This document shows positions 23,201 to 34,964 of a stretch of 64,000 bases of DNA, in pieces. Numbering within the stretch: the stretch's first letter is position 1; each line of letters opens with the position of its first letter. The stretch is from Trichoplax adhaerens (taxonomy: Eukaryota > Placozoa > Uniplacotomia > Trichoplacea > Trichoplacidae), in the NCBI RefSeq assembly GCF_000150275.1, contig NW_002060951.1:1684297-1748296 (forward strand), given 5' to 3'. Below the pieces are notes generated by a model. That model was given only the letters and a program-made list of their open reading frames with translations, had not been told where the DNA came from and did no database searches. The position numbers and the translations under genes are program-made.

Positions 23201-26200
23201 AAGCTCTCTCTCCTAGATCAAGTAACACTGCTGATGTTGGTGTTAGTATGGTTGAGTCATTGCTAGGCTCTTCACCTGGTGGATCGGAATTGGTTGACTC
23301 GAGAAACTTTCGTCTGAAAGCTGGATATGTAAGTATTGTTGATGGCTATAGTCTATGTATTCGTTCTAGCAAATTAAATTGTGCTAATGCTTCAACATGG
23401 AATGTTCTTTATGAATGTCGTTCACAGCAAGGACTACCAGTATCCGAAATTGACACCGTACCCGAAGGAGAAACTACTAAGACTATAGTAGCAAACAAAA
23501 ACGCTCTTCCTAAATATGAAGAAGACGGCGAATCAGACATTGATAGAGATATTGATAAGTTAGCTCAGCAGCAACAGCAACAGCAACAACAGCAAAAGCA
23601 TAAACAATATACAAAATCACGATCCACATCTGTAGATGATGAGCCTTTTAGGTAATTCATTTAACCACATGGTGATTTCTAATGTAAATAAATTTTCTTG
23701 TTACCTTTAGATTGTTTCATTTATGCAACTTTTACATTTCTTTTAGCCGCAATATTGGTAGCCACAGAGCGTCACCTAGTGAGTCTCTTGGACATGTTGA
23801 GTCTCAGCAAAATTCTAGGAGATCTTCTCCGCAGCAGGAGTTAGATAATCATGATAGAAGCGGTTTAAGTTATGGTCAACAGCATATGGTACAATCGTAC
23901 GTAGACTCGTCAAGTGGAGTCGATTATATGGCTCAAAATAATTCAGGTTTGGCATACAATCGAAATGCAAGTTCTCAGGGGACATCTTTACATCAGCAAT
24001 TTCATCAGCAATTGACACTGACTTCAAACCAGCAACAACAACAACTGAACATGCCTGGGCCATCCTACGGCCCAGGTGCGTTCTTTATAAGTGCTTCTGG
24101 TTCGCAAGAACATTATGCAAATAGTCCTATTACACTCAGTGGTAATGGAAACAGTACATCGCACCAACCTCCTGCGGTTATGCCAACGCAATATGCTAAC
24201 CCTCCGTACGTTCCATCATGGAATATGTATTCCGGCATGATGCAGCAACAGCCTCAGCAGCAGCAACAACAACAGCTTATTCGTAACGCAACTGTCAATG
24301 GAGCTCAAATTTCCATGCAAGCACAACCCAATGAAGTAATTAATAACGTACAAGCTGGTAATGCTTTGACATCTCAACAAGCCAATTATCAGATCTTAGC
24401 TAATGCCGGCCAAAATCCTGCGGTTGCATTTCCAAGTGGCGCTCCTACCTACTACGAACAAACGCCAGCTCCAACTGTCATGGTCAATAATCCAAGAGCA
24501 ACCCCAGCGAGTGGTATGCCACAAGGCATGAGCAATCCAATACGCCTAGTATCACCACCTGTTATGATGAATAATTCCGGAAATGCTGCGGTTGGTAACC
24601 AAGCAATGCAGCAACCCATGCGAATGTATAATACACAACAAAATCAAGCTTCTGTTAATCGTTCTAGTAGTCATTACATTCAGGCTCCCTCAAATAATGC
24701 GTCAATGAATTCATCGAATATGACTATAAATAATACTGCGTCGGTATTAGGTGGTAACATTAATTCAATATCTAATAACTCGTCTGCTCCAAGACGCAAT
24801 TCTTTCGGCTCCACTGTCAATAATAATACTGAATATAATAAAAGAGCTCCATATTCTCAGTTTTACTCATCCAATTCAACTAATCCAGGTCCAGTTGGGA
24901 GTGGTGCTCCTGCAAATACTGGTAACTATAATCTTCAAGCAAGGTCATCACCTCCGACTGGTAAACCAGGTGTTGCTGCACACAATAATAATGCTCGTAT
25001 CGTTACTGGAGCCGGCGAGAAAAAGCATCGTGGAGGATATGGTAGGGGAAGAGGTAATAGCGGTAGTCATGGCAAGGAAACCGGGCGTAGTAGATTGCTT
25101 GAGGAGTTCCGTAACAACCGGTACCCTAATTTACAATTGAAGGAATTGTGCAATCATATTGTTGAATTTTCACAAGATCAGCACGGGTCTAGGTTTATAC
25201 AACAGAAATTGGAAAGAGCTACAACTGCTGAAAAACAGCTTGTTTTTAATGAGATCATAAATTCCGCTTATGATTTAATGACCGATGTATTTGGCAATTA
25301 TGTTATCCAAAAGTTCTTTGAATTTGGAAGTTCAGAACAAAAGCAACTACTTGCAGAACGGGTTAAAGGTCATGTATTGCCTTTAGCGTTGCAAATGTAC
25401 GGGTGCAGAGTAATACAAAAAGCCCTAGAATCGATACCGGTAGAGCAGCAGGTTAGATCTTTAGCTTTCAATGTAATATTACTGCCATAGAATGAAACAT
25501 TTATAACTTAATTACAAAATTTTACGTTATTAGACGGAAGTTGTAAAAGAGCTTGATGGCCATGTTTTAAAGTGCGTGAAAGATCAAAATGGAAATCATG
25601 TAGTGCAAAAATGCATTGAATGTGTAAGCCCATCAGCATTGCAATTTATTATAAACGCCTTTAAGAAACAGGTATGCCAAACATAGTGTATGCTCGATTG
25701 CATAGTATTGGATTATATTATATCGTTTACGCCTTATAAAGGTTATTAAACTGTTGTTTATTATATCGTTAATGTTATTTCTTAGGTATTTTCACTTTCT
25801 ACCCATCCATACGGTTGTCGCGTCATACAACGAATCTTAGAACATTGTACACCAGAGCAAACAGAACCCATTCTAGATGAATTGCATGAAGCAACCGAAC
25901 AACTTGTCTTAGATCAATATGGCAATTATGTAATTCAACATGTTTTAGAGCATGGTCGTTTAGAAGACAAGAGCAAAATTATTAGTAAACTGACGGGCAA
26001 AATTGTAGAACTTAGTCAACATAAATTTGCAAGGTACAGGAAACATAAACCTCATTTTATTTTGCTTCTAGCAATATAGAAAAAAATCATCTATTTAATA
26101 TACTAATAAATGTTACTTTATCACTTTCCTTTATAGCAATGTTATCGAGAAATGTGTATCACATTCTACAAAAGCTGAAAGAGCTCTTCTGGTAGAGGAA

Positions 26201-26619
26201 GTGTGTAGTAGCCATTCTGACAGGTATGAAAGAGTTTGATAGGATTATCGGTATCTATACGGTGTATATTCCGGTAAACCTGTTAAACGTACATAAACTT
26301 TGCCTACTAATGTATATTTTATGATGAAACTTATTTTGGATTATTCCTTCTTGACAGTAATCAAAATAATAGTGGGTTATATACTATGATGAAAGACCAA
26401 TTCGCGAATTATGTAATTCAGAAGATGATAGATATGGCAGACTCCCCTCAACGTAAGATATTAATCCAAAAGATACGCCCTTTTACAGGAGTGCTTCGTA
26501 AGTATACGTATGGGAAGCATATTTTAGCTAAACTAGAGAAATATGTTGGTAAAGGAAATGCTAGCTATGATGAGAGTGATGATGACCATGAAAGGTCTAA
26601 CAGCGGAGGTGCTATGTAA
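20253..26619 (+). CDS. PUM: Pumilio RNA-binding translational repressor
   Basis: Nine exons: 20253..20501, 22876..23060, 23181..23328, 23428..23651, 23747..25451, 25534..25671, 25786..26033, 26137..26223 and 26358..26619. They total 3246 nt, exactly 1081 codons plus stop, with all junctions in phase and GT-AG. The N-terminus keeps blocks found in vertebrate PUM1/2: TDHLFKSR (45-52), KKFWE (89-93), SDQW (112-115) and GVSMVE...SSPG (165-178). A Gln-rich region with a CAG/CAA run follows. The PUF domain (from about 717) has eight repeats with base-contact residues SR-Q, NY-Q, CR-Q, NH-Q, CR-Q, NY-Q, SN-E and NY-Q. It should bind UGUANAUA in mRNA 3'UTRs and recruit deadenylation and repression factors. 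Intron 1 is long (2.4 kb). The 99-nt segment 23329-23427 is treated as an intron but is open in frame. An upstream 5'UTR exon junction is possible. Confidence 0.93.
20502..22875 (+). other. Pumilio intron 1
   Basis: 2.4-kb intron between donor CAG|GTACAA and acceptor CTCTGTAG. It is AT-rich with few palindromic units (near 20871, 20995 and 22345). It contains a TGTAAATA at about 21292, the type of element Pumilio binds, though in an intron. No other gene was seen inside. Confidence 0.5.
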
Positions 26620-27422
26620 AAATTGTATCGCAGTATATCGTATGTCAATGTATTGTTTATGATTTGAGTAGCTGATCGCATTAGCCATTCTTCCACGGCA
26701 TAAAATGTAATAGTATTGAGTAGCAATGTGGTACTTAGAATTTTTATCTGGCAGTAAAGAGCGTATATTTGGTACTGTAACATGATATTTCATTCGCTTA
26801 TAGTGGTGATATTCACTCAAGGCCCTAATGTCGATAGTAGCCCTGCTTGAATAAGATTGTACAGTTTGTAAATTTGTGACCTATTCGTAGGATATGGGCA
26901 GAATATGGTAATTTAGTTGTGTGAACGTATTGCATTAGACTTTCTTATAAATGAAACCAATATTACGGCAGCTATCGCTTACTTATCACTATGTATGTAG
27001 TCAATCACGTAAGGATTGCAGTTGTAAGGCATTTTGAACTCGTAACAACATTGGCAAAGTTGAACTGAATTGTTACGTTATCGTGATTATTGATGTTCAC
27101 ACTCCACGAAGATGTTGTCATATAGCGTTTCCTATTTTTAATCAAGTTGGTTGGGTCTTGTAAATGTTGTAAAAATGTATTATTGCTGTACCTTTGTGAC
27201 ACTAATATCGTGCTTCTACCGTAGGTTGTAGATTTACCTAACTACGGTTATCTATTCCGCCATTATATTGCAGTAGATACACCTGTACTGTGTGTAAATG
27301 GAGTCGCAATAATCTATAGCTTGTGTACTGTAATTCAATCACCAATAGTTCCGTTTTGTGATGATTTAGATATGTATGCTACTGTATATCATGATTGTGT
27401 ACAATAGTGTTTAAAAAATAAA
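26620..27422 (+). terminator. Pumilio 3'UTR and candidate poly(A) signal (AATAAA at 27417-27422)
   Basis: The first well-placed AATAAA after the stop codon lies about 800 nt downstream, implying a long 3'UTR. I did not see a perfect UGUANAUA in this stretch. Confidence 0.4.
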
Positions 27423-29739
27423 AGCCAAGTTAATTGCATTATAAATAAGTTGGATCAGATTATGTATACGGTCATCTTATTGCTATCACTAACAGCAGTG
27501 ATTATGGCTTGGCCAAAGAATTATCTATTAACATTGTCTGGTTCAGAATAATTGTAAAGATGAGCTATTCGGCGTTACCGTGATCACTTGATAGCAAGTA
27601 CTTTATTACAAAGCAGAGATGAAGCAAAATACAGGAACCATAAGTTTTTTAGTTAAGAGTAATTCCACAGTAATATTCTTGGAGACAAGCTTGCGAAAGC
27701 TAACAGTATTGTTTAGTTTATACTCTTAGACATTTAATAGTAACTCCGGCAAAGTTTTGCGGTCGACTCTGATAAGTAATGTATTATAAGATCATCACTA
27801 TCATGATATTCAAGTATATTTCGCACTTTTAATAGTTACGGAAACGATACAGTTGGGCTTCCAAGAGAAGATATCATTAAATAAAATACTTTAGTAACTG
27901 CGTTATGAAAGGTATATTTCTATTTCAAAGTATAAGAGAAAAATTAATATTATCATTCAGTTTTTCGGAATTATATATACGGTTATATTTACGCGTACTT
28001 TCTACATTACTCGGTACAATCAAAGCATGTCGATGCTAGTTCAATACGTGTGTGTACTATAATAATTAGCTGACGAGATTTCGAGAGGTATTTTAAAGAG
28101 CAACGGCATCCCACTGTAGGGTTAGTCCTACGTGATTTTTGTTTCAAAAGTATCGCTGAAACGGTTTTTTTTAGTGAATTGAATATGATTTTGCTTCAAA
28201 AATATCGCTAAATGTTTTTATCGAATTTAAGTCCGCTCTATAAAATCGTTTCAGCATTACTTTCGAAACAATAATTACAGTACTGTATGTAGGACAAGCT
28301 CTACTGTCGAGTGTCTCCTAGTGTACGATACGGTACTACAGCACGCTACTACAGTAGCGGTAGTACTGACTATAGTAGTTAGTGACTACTGTAGTCAGTC
28401 CTCAAAATACAGAAAAATATAGAAAAAAATAAAATATTGCCTATTTGCATCTCGTGCTTGCATATAACTTTATTAATTAACAAAGTTACAAAAATATGCA
28501 GTGTATTGCATGAGTCATGTTCGACCGGCACAGTAGGACTGTAGGTAGCTGTCAGCGTAGGAGAGTAGTTCGAAAAGCTATAAACTCGCTTTTATAAGAG
28601 CAGAAATAATATCGGGATTTTCTTAATTTTCTGCCTAACATGACGCGGTGACTGTTTAGTACCGCAGACCCTCGCCAGTTTATGAAAAGTTTTTAGAATA
28701 CAGTAGTGTACTTGACAGAAACTGTTGAACTGATGTATTCCATGCTACAGTACTAAACACTTCTACGAGCATATGAAAAAAACTGCGAAATTAATCCATT
28801 CCTAGCCGAGCCGTGCTTCGGATTACTCTGTCAATTTACAGTATTGCATTCATGATCTTGTCAATCTGATGCAATATCGTACAAAAAGTGAAGATCAATT
28901 CCACAATAGAGTACTGTACAGTCTGTACTAACATATTACAAATGAAAAGGAGAAATCCTTTTAGGAGTCCATGGACGGCAGTGAGCCACCGAACTCGGAC
29001 AGGCGGACTTTTTTTACTAAATGAGGTCGTCAATATTGAAGACTGATTACTGTACTTGGAATGGCTCTTTCATGTCTGTTTCTAAATCACTGATACTTAA
29101 TCAATAACATCTACGGTCTTATATAACTGTTTCCAAGCAGAACTTAGCAACAGATAATAAGATTCAGCGTAATACAGTATTACTTAATTTAGAAAAAATC
29201 ACTCAATTTAAAATCGATCCATTCCATACTAAAGTGCTATCATAACAAAGTATTTGGCACAATATTTTGACGAGATGACGCCAAAAGTGTCTGTCTGTCC
29301 AAGAATGATCAGTCCAGGTCTTCTTCTAATATTCCACGAGTGTACAGAACAGTATAGTACAATGCAGTAAAGTATCAGGGACTACTGCACATACTGTAGC
29401 GTATTGCAGGTCAAAATATTTACCCTTCCACGGTCTACTTTCTCTCTCTCTCTTACTACAGTGTATAATCGGGGATTATACAGTATAATAGTAAGAGAGA
29501 AGAGTAGGAGACGATGGAAAGAGTAACATTTTTACTTGAGTAGTCTCTGACAGTGTATACTAAGGACGGCAGTGTTTTTGTTACGATCATAATGAAAAGT
29601 GGGCAATCATGTACAGTACGGTATAAGTCTTCATGGTCTGGTCCGGTTCGGATCCGGTCTGATGGACTCGGCACTAAGGGACGTCTCATATTGTCGTTCA
29701 TACTGCGCAGACGTAGTATTTGAATGACGTTACGCTTTT
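27423..29739. other. Intergenic with palindromic repeats
   Basis: No gene recognised. Palindromic TACTGTAC-type units are at about 28277-28336, 28911-28928, 29340-29365 and 29612-29620. An imperfect inverted repeat sits at 28365-28399. There is a CT tract at about 29440-29455. Confidence 0.4.
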
Positions 29740-30039
29740 ATGACTGTGGTGTGTATGGCATCGGAGTCAAGTATCACTGCAAAGTCGCAACTCGTAATAC
29801 AGACGACTGACAGTTCTGCAAGGTATGGTACAGCTGATGCTGTACACTATCACAACGATACATCGTTGGTGTTAACCAGTCATTCTCCATTACATCACCA
29901 GAGCCGACGGAGAAAGAAGTATCCATATTTTATGATCGATTTAGACGTGCTAAAACCAATTTCTTGAACAAATTCCCTACAATCACTACAAGTTCTTCAA
30001 CGAATCTGATCAATGGACGAACTTCGTCATAGAATCAAC
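29740..30039 (+). other. Coding-like segment, possible first exon of an upstream gene or of FAF2
   Basis: Two or three forward frames are open here. One reads EPTEKEVSIFYDRFRRAK and is closed only by a TAG at about 30030. Another, near the right end, reads FFNESDQWTNFVIEST and runs straight into a strong donor (AAC|GTATGT, donor at 30040). The peptides look coding but match no family I know. It lies upstream of FAF2 on the same strand, so it may hold missing 5' exons. Frame and start are unresolved. Confidence 0.25.
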
Positions 30040-30041
30040 GT

Positions 30042-31486
30042 ATGTAAAGTTAAAAACTCTTTTTCATAAACTTAGCTGTTGCAACTCATACAAGTGGATG
30101 GTAATGAATTAATTCATTTCATCTTGCTGTAGTCTATCTTTATTACTATTTGCTAATTGCTAAATCGGTCACATAACGATGATGCAACAGATTACAACAA
30201 CTGATAAATAGTGGTAACTTACTCTGTTGTGCCAAGATCATTTAATTAATACACTGCCATTGGAGATCTGTTGATGATGTACTATGAAAGATTCAAACGT
30301 TTACGCAATGGAGTATCCAGCAATATGGATGCACCCCAATGGAGAAGTTACTATGAAGTTGACACGTAGTGACGTATACTGTGCCAAGGAGTAGTCGTTA
30401 TTTAAAATTATAATCTGTTATAGCAAAATACCGTACAATTCCTATAGTTATATAACGTTCACAATCATTTATACTAGAGATATAGTGTAAATTATCGAAT
30501 ATTGTTCAATGGAACCTACTATAAAAGGAAGAATCGCTAAAGACGTAGCTTATGCTTAATTGTAAAGCAAAAAATTTCACATGTACAATATTATACTTGT
30601 AGGTTATTTTAAGCTAGTGCAGTCAAATCTTGAAAAGAACTGATAGTATTTGTATACCACTTTTAAAGACATATATAGTAAGAAGGGACTTCCAAGAGAA
30701 TTTCTCTTTAAGGAGATGCTGCAGTAGATTGCCTTGGTAGTTGGTAGTATAAAATTCTGGATATCACATCATATTTATAGCACTTGTTTTACTTAATCAA
30801 TTAAAAAAAATGTTGCAGAAGTAATAATTCAAATGGCAATCATTCATTAAATCACTTACAGACACACCTTTGAGAGTTGTAGTGACTACTTGTCTCTTCC
30901 GCTAGGGAAATAAAAATTATAGTTCAATGATATGTACACACTTTATCCGTAAAAAAAAATCCTTAATGATGCTTATATTATGATGCCTAAATACTGGACC
31001 CAGTCACCTACCGTTGGGGCAGTTCTAAATTAAGAATCTCCTATAACTTAAACAAACTGTCTTGTATACTTGGAATACTACTCGTACTATATAGGAAAGC
31101 TATGGAGTACACACAGTAAAACGTGCAATATTGAGTAATTCTTGATATCATAGAATTAGATAGAGCTACATGTTAGTCTATCTCCAATGTCTTTAATCAA
31201 AATAGTAGTGGTTATTCACTATAGTACTGTACTTTGATCGGTATGACTTTGAAAAAGAATTAATACTGTTAACATCTTTCCTTACAAGTTAACACGAAAA
31301 GTTTTCGACATGATTATTATGGCACGAACGAGGCAAATCCAATTGTTATCTTCATAGACTTTGCAAACTTTCCGTAGAAGTTAAAAATTTTAATTTATTT
31401 ACAAATGACAACATTATAGCTTTTAATTAAAGAAAGTGCCATGTTGGTATATCTTACTAATTTTACTATATTAAATTTTATTACAG
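30042..31486. other. No exon confidently recognised
   Basis: AT-rich sequence. A 38-codon open stretch at about 30250-30369 (LLMMYYERFKRLRNG...) is not assignable. The N-terminal UBA region of FAF2 would be expected around here but was not found. Confidence 0.3.
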
Positions 31487-34284
31487 CAATCTGACGCAAG
31501 ACATGAGCATTCGCTTTCATCCAATAATAATGTGGACCAGGTACGCTTCTAGTACTATATATTGCTATAATAATTTATTAGAGCAGTAAATGCAGGTATT
31601 TGCAAGAGATGTTGAATATAACTCTCTTATAGACTATCTAACTCATCAACTACCATAATTTAAAAATGATTATTTCCTGTACAACATTATTGTAGGTTCT
31701 ATTACGCGTAATAAAAATAGTAGTATAAAGCAAAGTTTTAATATATTCCTCTCGTTACGCAAGAAAAGCACTTTAGTGCATCATTCTTATGAGCAATTCC
31801 CAAACTAACAACTTATCTACAAAATTATTCTATTTGGCATATAATTATCTAGCAATCTGAAACTACTGAAAATTCAAATATCAACGAGAATGTGGACGGG
31901 TAACGAATATTTGTAGAATAGTTAATATGAGGTTTTGTTTATTGTATCATAATATATAATCTACGTTCTCTAATTTGACAACTAGCCAAACAGATTTGAT
32001 CCGTCGACCCATACAGGTTAGTTTAGATTCGTTATATTATATTACTTCAAATTTTGAATGTGTTTTATTGTTTTGAATTCATCAATATCGAGTTGCCGTT
32101 GTACGGTATCTTTATTTATCTAAAGCTTTTTATTATATCATCAGTTTTTAACAGCAATATTACGAAATGTCTTGACGTTTACAAGCAATTTTATAAATCC
32201 TATGACAACTGCCATTCAATTTTTGGGTAAAGAAATAATTTTTGATCAATGTATTTACTTGCTCTGTTGACGACTATATCTTAAAATATGCACTATGTGC
32301 ATATTTTAACATTCTTGTTTTTTGATAGTCCACCTTTTGATAGGTCGAAGAGCAACAGGTAAGCCGTTTCGTGTACCCTAAATAGCTGCCTAGATTTTAA
32401 AGATTTACTATAAAATCTTTATCTAAAACTAACTACTGCTAAACTCTACACCATCCTCAAAAATATTTAGGCGATCGGCGGCAAGTTGTCAATAGCATAG
32501 CATTCTTAGAAGCATTTCAAAGAGACTTTGGTGAGCGATGTCCGACATTCTATCGTGGCAGTTATAAACAGGTAGAAATGTTCATACATTTGTATGCGTG
32601 CGTTATTCTCTACTTTAAAACCTACCGAAAGATCGTAATAATGCCAAAGCAGATAGACGTAAAGTTTCTCATCAAATTATATTTCCGTTTTATTGAAAGG
32701 CTGTCAATTCTGCTAAAGAAGGTTTACAATTTCTCCTCGTTTATATCCATAGTCGAATGCATCAAGATACTGACACGTTTTGCAGGTAATTTATAAAACA
32801 ATTATTATCTTTGTATGATTGATATCCATGACTAATCAACACGTAGTCACTGTCTGCAAATTTCCCTTTATTAATTATGTTTCATCGATAATTACTGATT
32901 TTCGCTTATCTTTATTCCTAATTCTGTCTCTAATCTGAAAATAAGAGAGGTACTATGTAATGAGCAGTTTGTAGAGTTTATTAATAATAACCAAGTCCTT
33001 ACTTGGGGTGGTGATGTTGATACCTACGAAGGATACAGAGGTTTTATCATTATACATGTAGAATCTAAATTAAATTTGTAATATTTTTTAGTATTGTACG
33101 ATGTTTTTAGTTTTCATTGATCATACCTGATATTGAATACCGTTTACAGAGGCTTGTGAAGCTTTAAGACCTGCTACCTTTCCCTTTCTTGCCGTTATTT
33201 CACAGAGGGACAATAAAATGGTTGTCGTTAAAAGAATTGAGGGTATGTTTGATAAAGATCTGCAAGTAGTTATCATTTGTAATCCATCATAATAATCGTG
33301 AGAAAATCTATTTGCATAGCTTTATCACCATAAGAAATTTAAATTTTATAAATCTTCTCGCAGGATTGCTGGAATTGGATGAGGTTGTAGCTATGCTAAA
33401 ACAAACTTTTGAAGACAATGAACCTTATCTGGTGGTTGCACGGGATGAAAGGTATCCCACAATTATATTATTTTAAATCTTAATTATAAATAGTTAAGTA
33501 ACTATCATCAAATTTTCTAGAAATCAACGAATTACAAATCAGTTGTTGAGAGAACAGCAGGATGCCGCTTATCAAGAATCTTTAAGAGCTGATCAAGAGA
33601 AGGTAAAATCGCGTCACTGTCCTACACTGTGTTTTAAGTTACATTTCTACTATAAAATTGATACTCTACAATGATGGATTTTGCATGAATATTTGAACCT
33701 ACATGCAGGAACGTATAAAAAGGGCAGAATCTGAACGGTTAGAGAAAGAGAGAGAAGAAGAAAATAGAAAAGCTAAGGAAGCTGAAGAAAAATTAGAGGT
33801 GCCATTAAAGTTAGACTTTCATTGCTCTCTTATGATGCTGCGGGATTATTACGGTATAGTCATATAGTCAATTACAAATATTACTATTTTACAGCGTTAC
33901 AAATCGGAGCGTATCATGAGAGCTAACAGGGTACCCGCTGAACCGACAGTAGATGATCCTAATGCCGTTAGAATAATAATAAAATTTCCTTCAGGGTCTC
34001 GTCTTGAACGAAGATTTTCTACTAAGGATACTCTAGAGGTGATAAAAATTTACATGAATGGTCTCGCTTCCTTCAGTGAGCCTCTACAAACTTTTATTTC
34101 CTTATAGACATTATACGACTACATCCACAAGTCGGATGAAGTTCCTATGGAATTTGTAATTGTTACCAATTTTCCGCGTAAGACTCTTACATATGATCCC
34201 GACTCTACAAATATCCCTACTCTAGAGGAATTGGGTATCACTAGGCCATCAATGTTATTTATTCAAGATGAAACTGATGATTAG
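31487..34284 (+). CDS. FAF2: FAF2/UBXD8-like UAS-UBX domain protein (N-terminus missing)
   Basis: Solid exons: 32471..32571, 32700..32785, 32946..33040, 33150..33242, 33364..33451, 33521..33602, 33709..33798, 33895..34038 and 34108..34284. All are phase-consistent. Tentative upstream exons are 31487..31540, 31986..32016 and 32329..32358. The UAS (thioredoxin-like) domain shows AFQRDFGERCPTFYRGSY, FLLVYIHSRMHQD and FPFLAVI. A coiled-coil follows (REQQDAAYQESLRADQEK and a Glu/Lys/Arg-rich stretch). The UBX domain has VRIIIKFPSGSRLERRF, TNFPRK and a C-terminus SMLFIQDETDD like FAF2. The family binds p97/VCP through UBX and recruits it to the ER or lipid droplets for ERAD. The UBA domain and membrane hairpin expected upstream were not located. 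FAF1 fits less well in the UAS and UBX segments. Confidence 0.82.
32281..32309. repeat. Perfect 13-bp inverted repeat with 3-nt loop inside a FAF2 intron
   Basis: Arms TTAAAATATGCAC and its exact reverse complement flank TAT, ending 19 bp before the tentative exon at 32329. Confidence 0.7.
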
Positions 34285-34964
34285 GCTGATTTGACAACAT
34301 CTACGGAAAGCATACCGTTAGAGCGTCCGAAAATCAAGTAATTTACTATAAGACTGACTTGCCTGTCTTTTGCTTCTGCTACATTCTCAGAGTATTCGAA
34401 ATTCGGGCAATCACTGCATATTTTATGTTGCAGTTCTGACATACAGTACTTATAATAAGAAAATTTATTTCGTATACATAAAAACAAATATTAATTCGGC
34501 ATGCTGTAAATATGCTAGTATAATTATTTCGGTCAAATTACTCCCTGAAATAAGAATTAACAGTTAGGCTAATACAAATCTTCTTAGTGGAAAACCAGGT
34601 CTCATGAGGAAAAAATTTACTTACACATAAATTGTACCTTAATTCCACATCTTAACACATCGCCAAAGGAGTAATTATTTTATATCAGCGCATTCATGAT
34701 GTACATTATAAACAGTTTATGCAATGTAACATAATTTTTGATAGTAATTACAATGTTTTTACACAATGTCTGATTACATAAAAAGATCTCTGAAAGTAAT
34801 ATTAGCAGTTCATATTCATTATATTCGATTTTGGGCCTAGTAGTAGTATGTTTGCTACTGTCGGTACGTTTTTGTGCTAAGTAATAAATTTGTTAACGTT
34901 GCGTGAAATAGTTAATTACATTACATGTTCACTATACATATTATATATGTAACTGGCTATCGCT
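34285..34964. other. Convergent 3' region between FAF2 and the ADAM17-like gene
   Basis: 681 bp separate the two stop codons. AATAAA on the plus strand is at 34883-34888 (FAF2 candidate). TTTATT at 34464-34469 (minus-strand AATAAA) is a candidate for the ADAM17-like gene. If both are used, the two 3'UTRs overlap. Confidence 0.35.

Noticed and set aside
33452-33520. Possible U12 GT-AG intron in FAF2 (starts GTATCC)
   Set aside because: The match stops after GTATCC and there is no TTCCTTAAC-like branch site near the acceptor.
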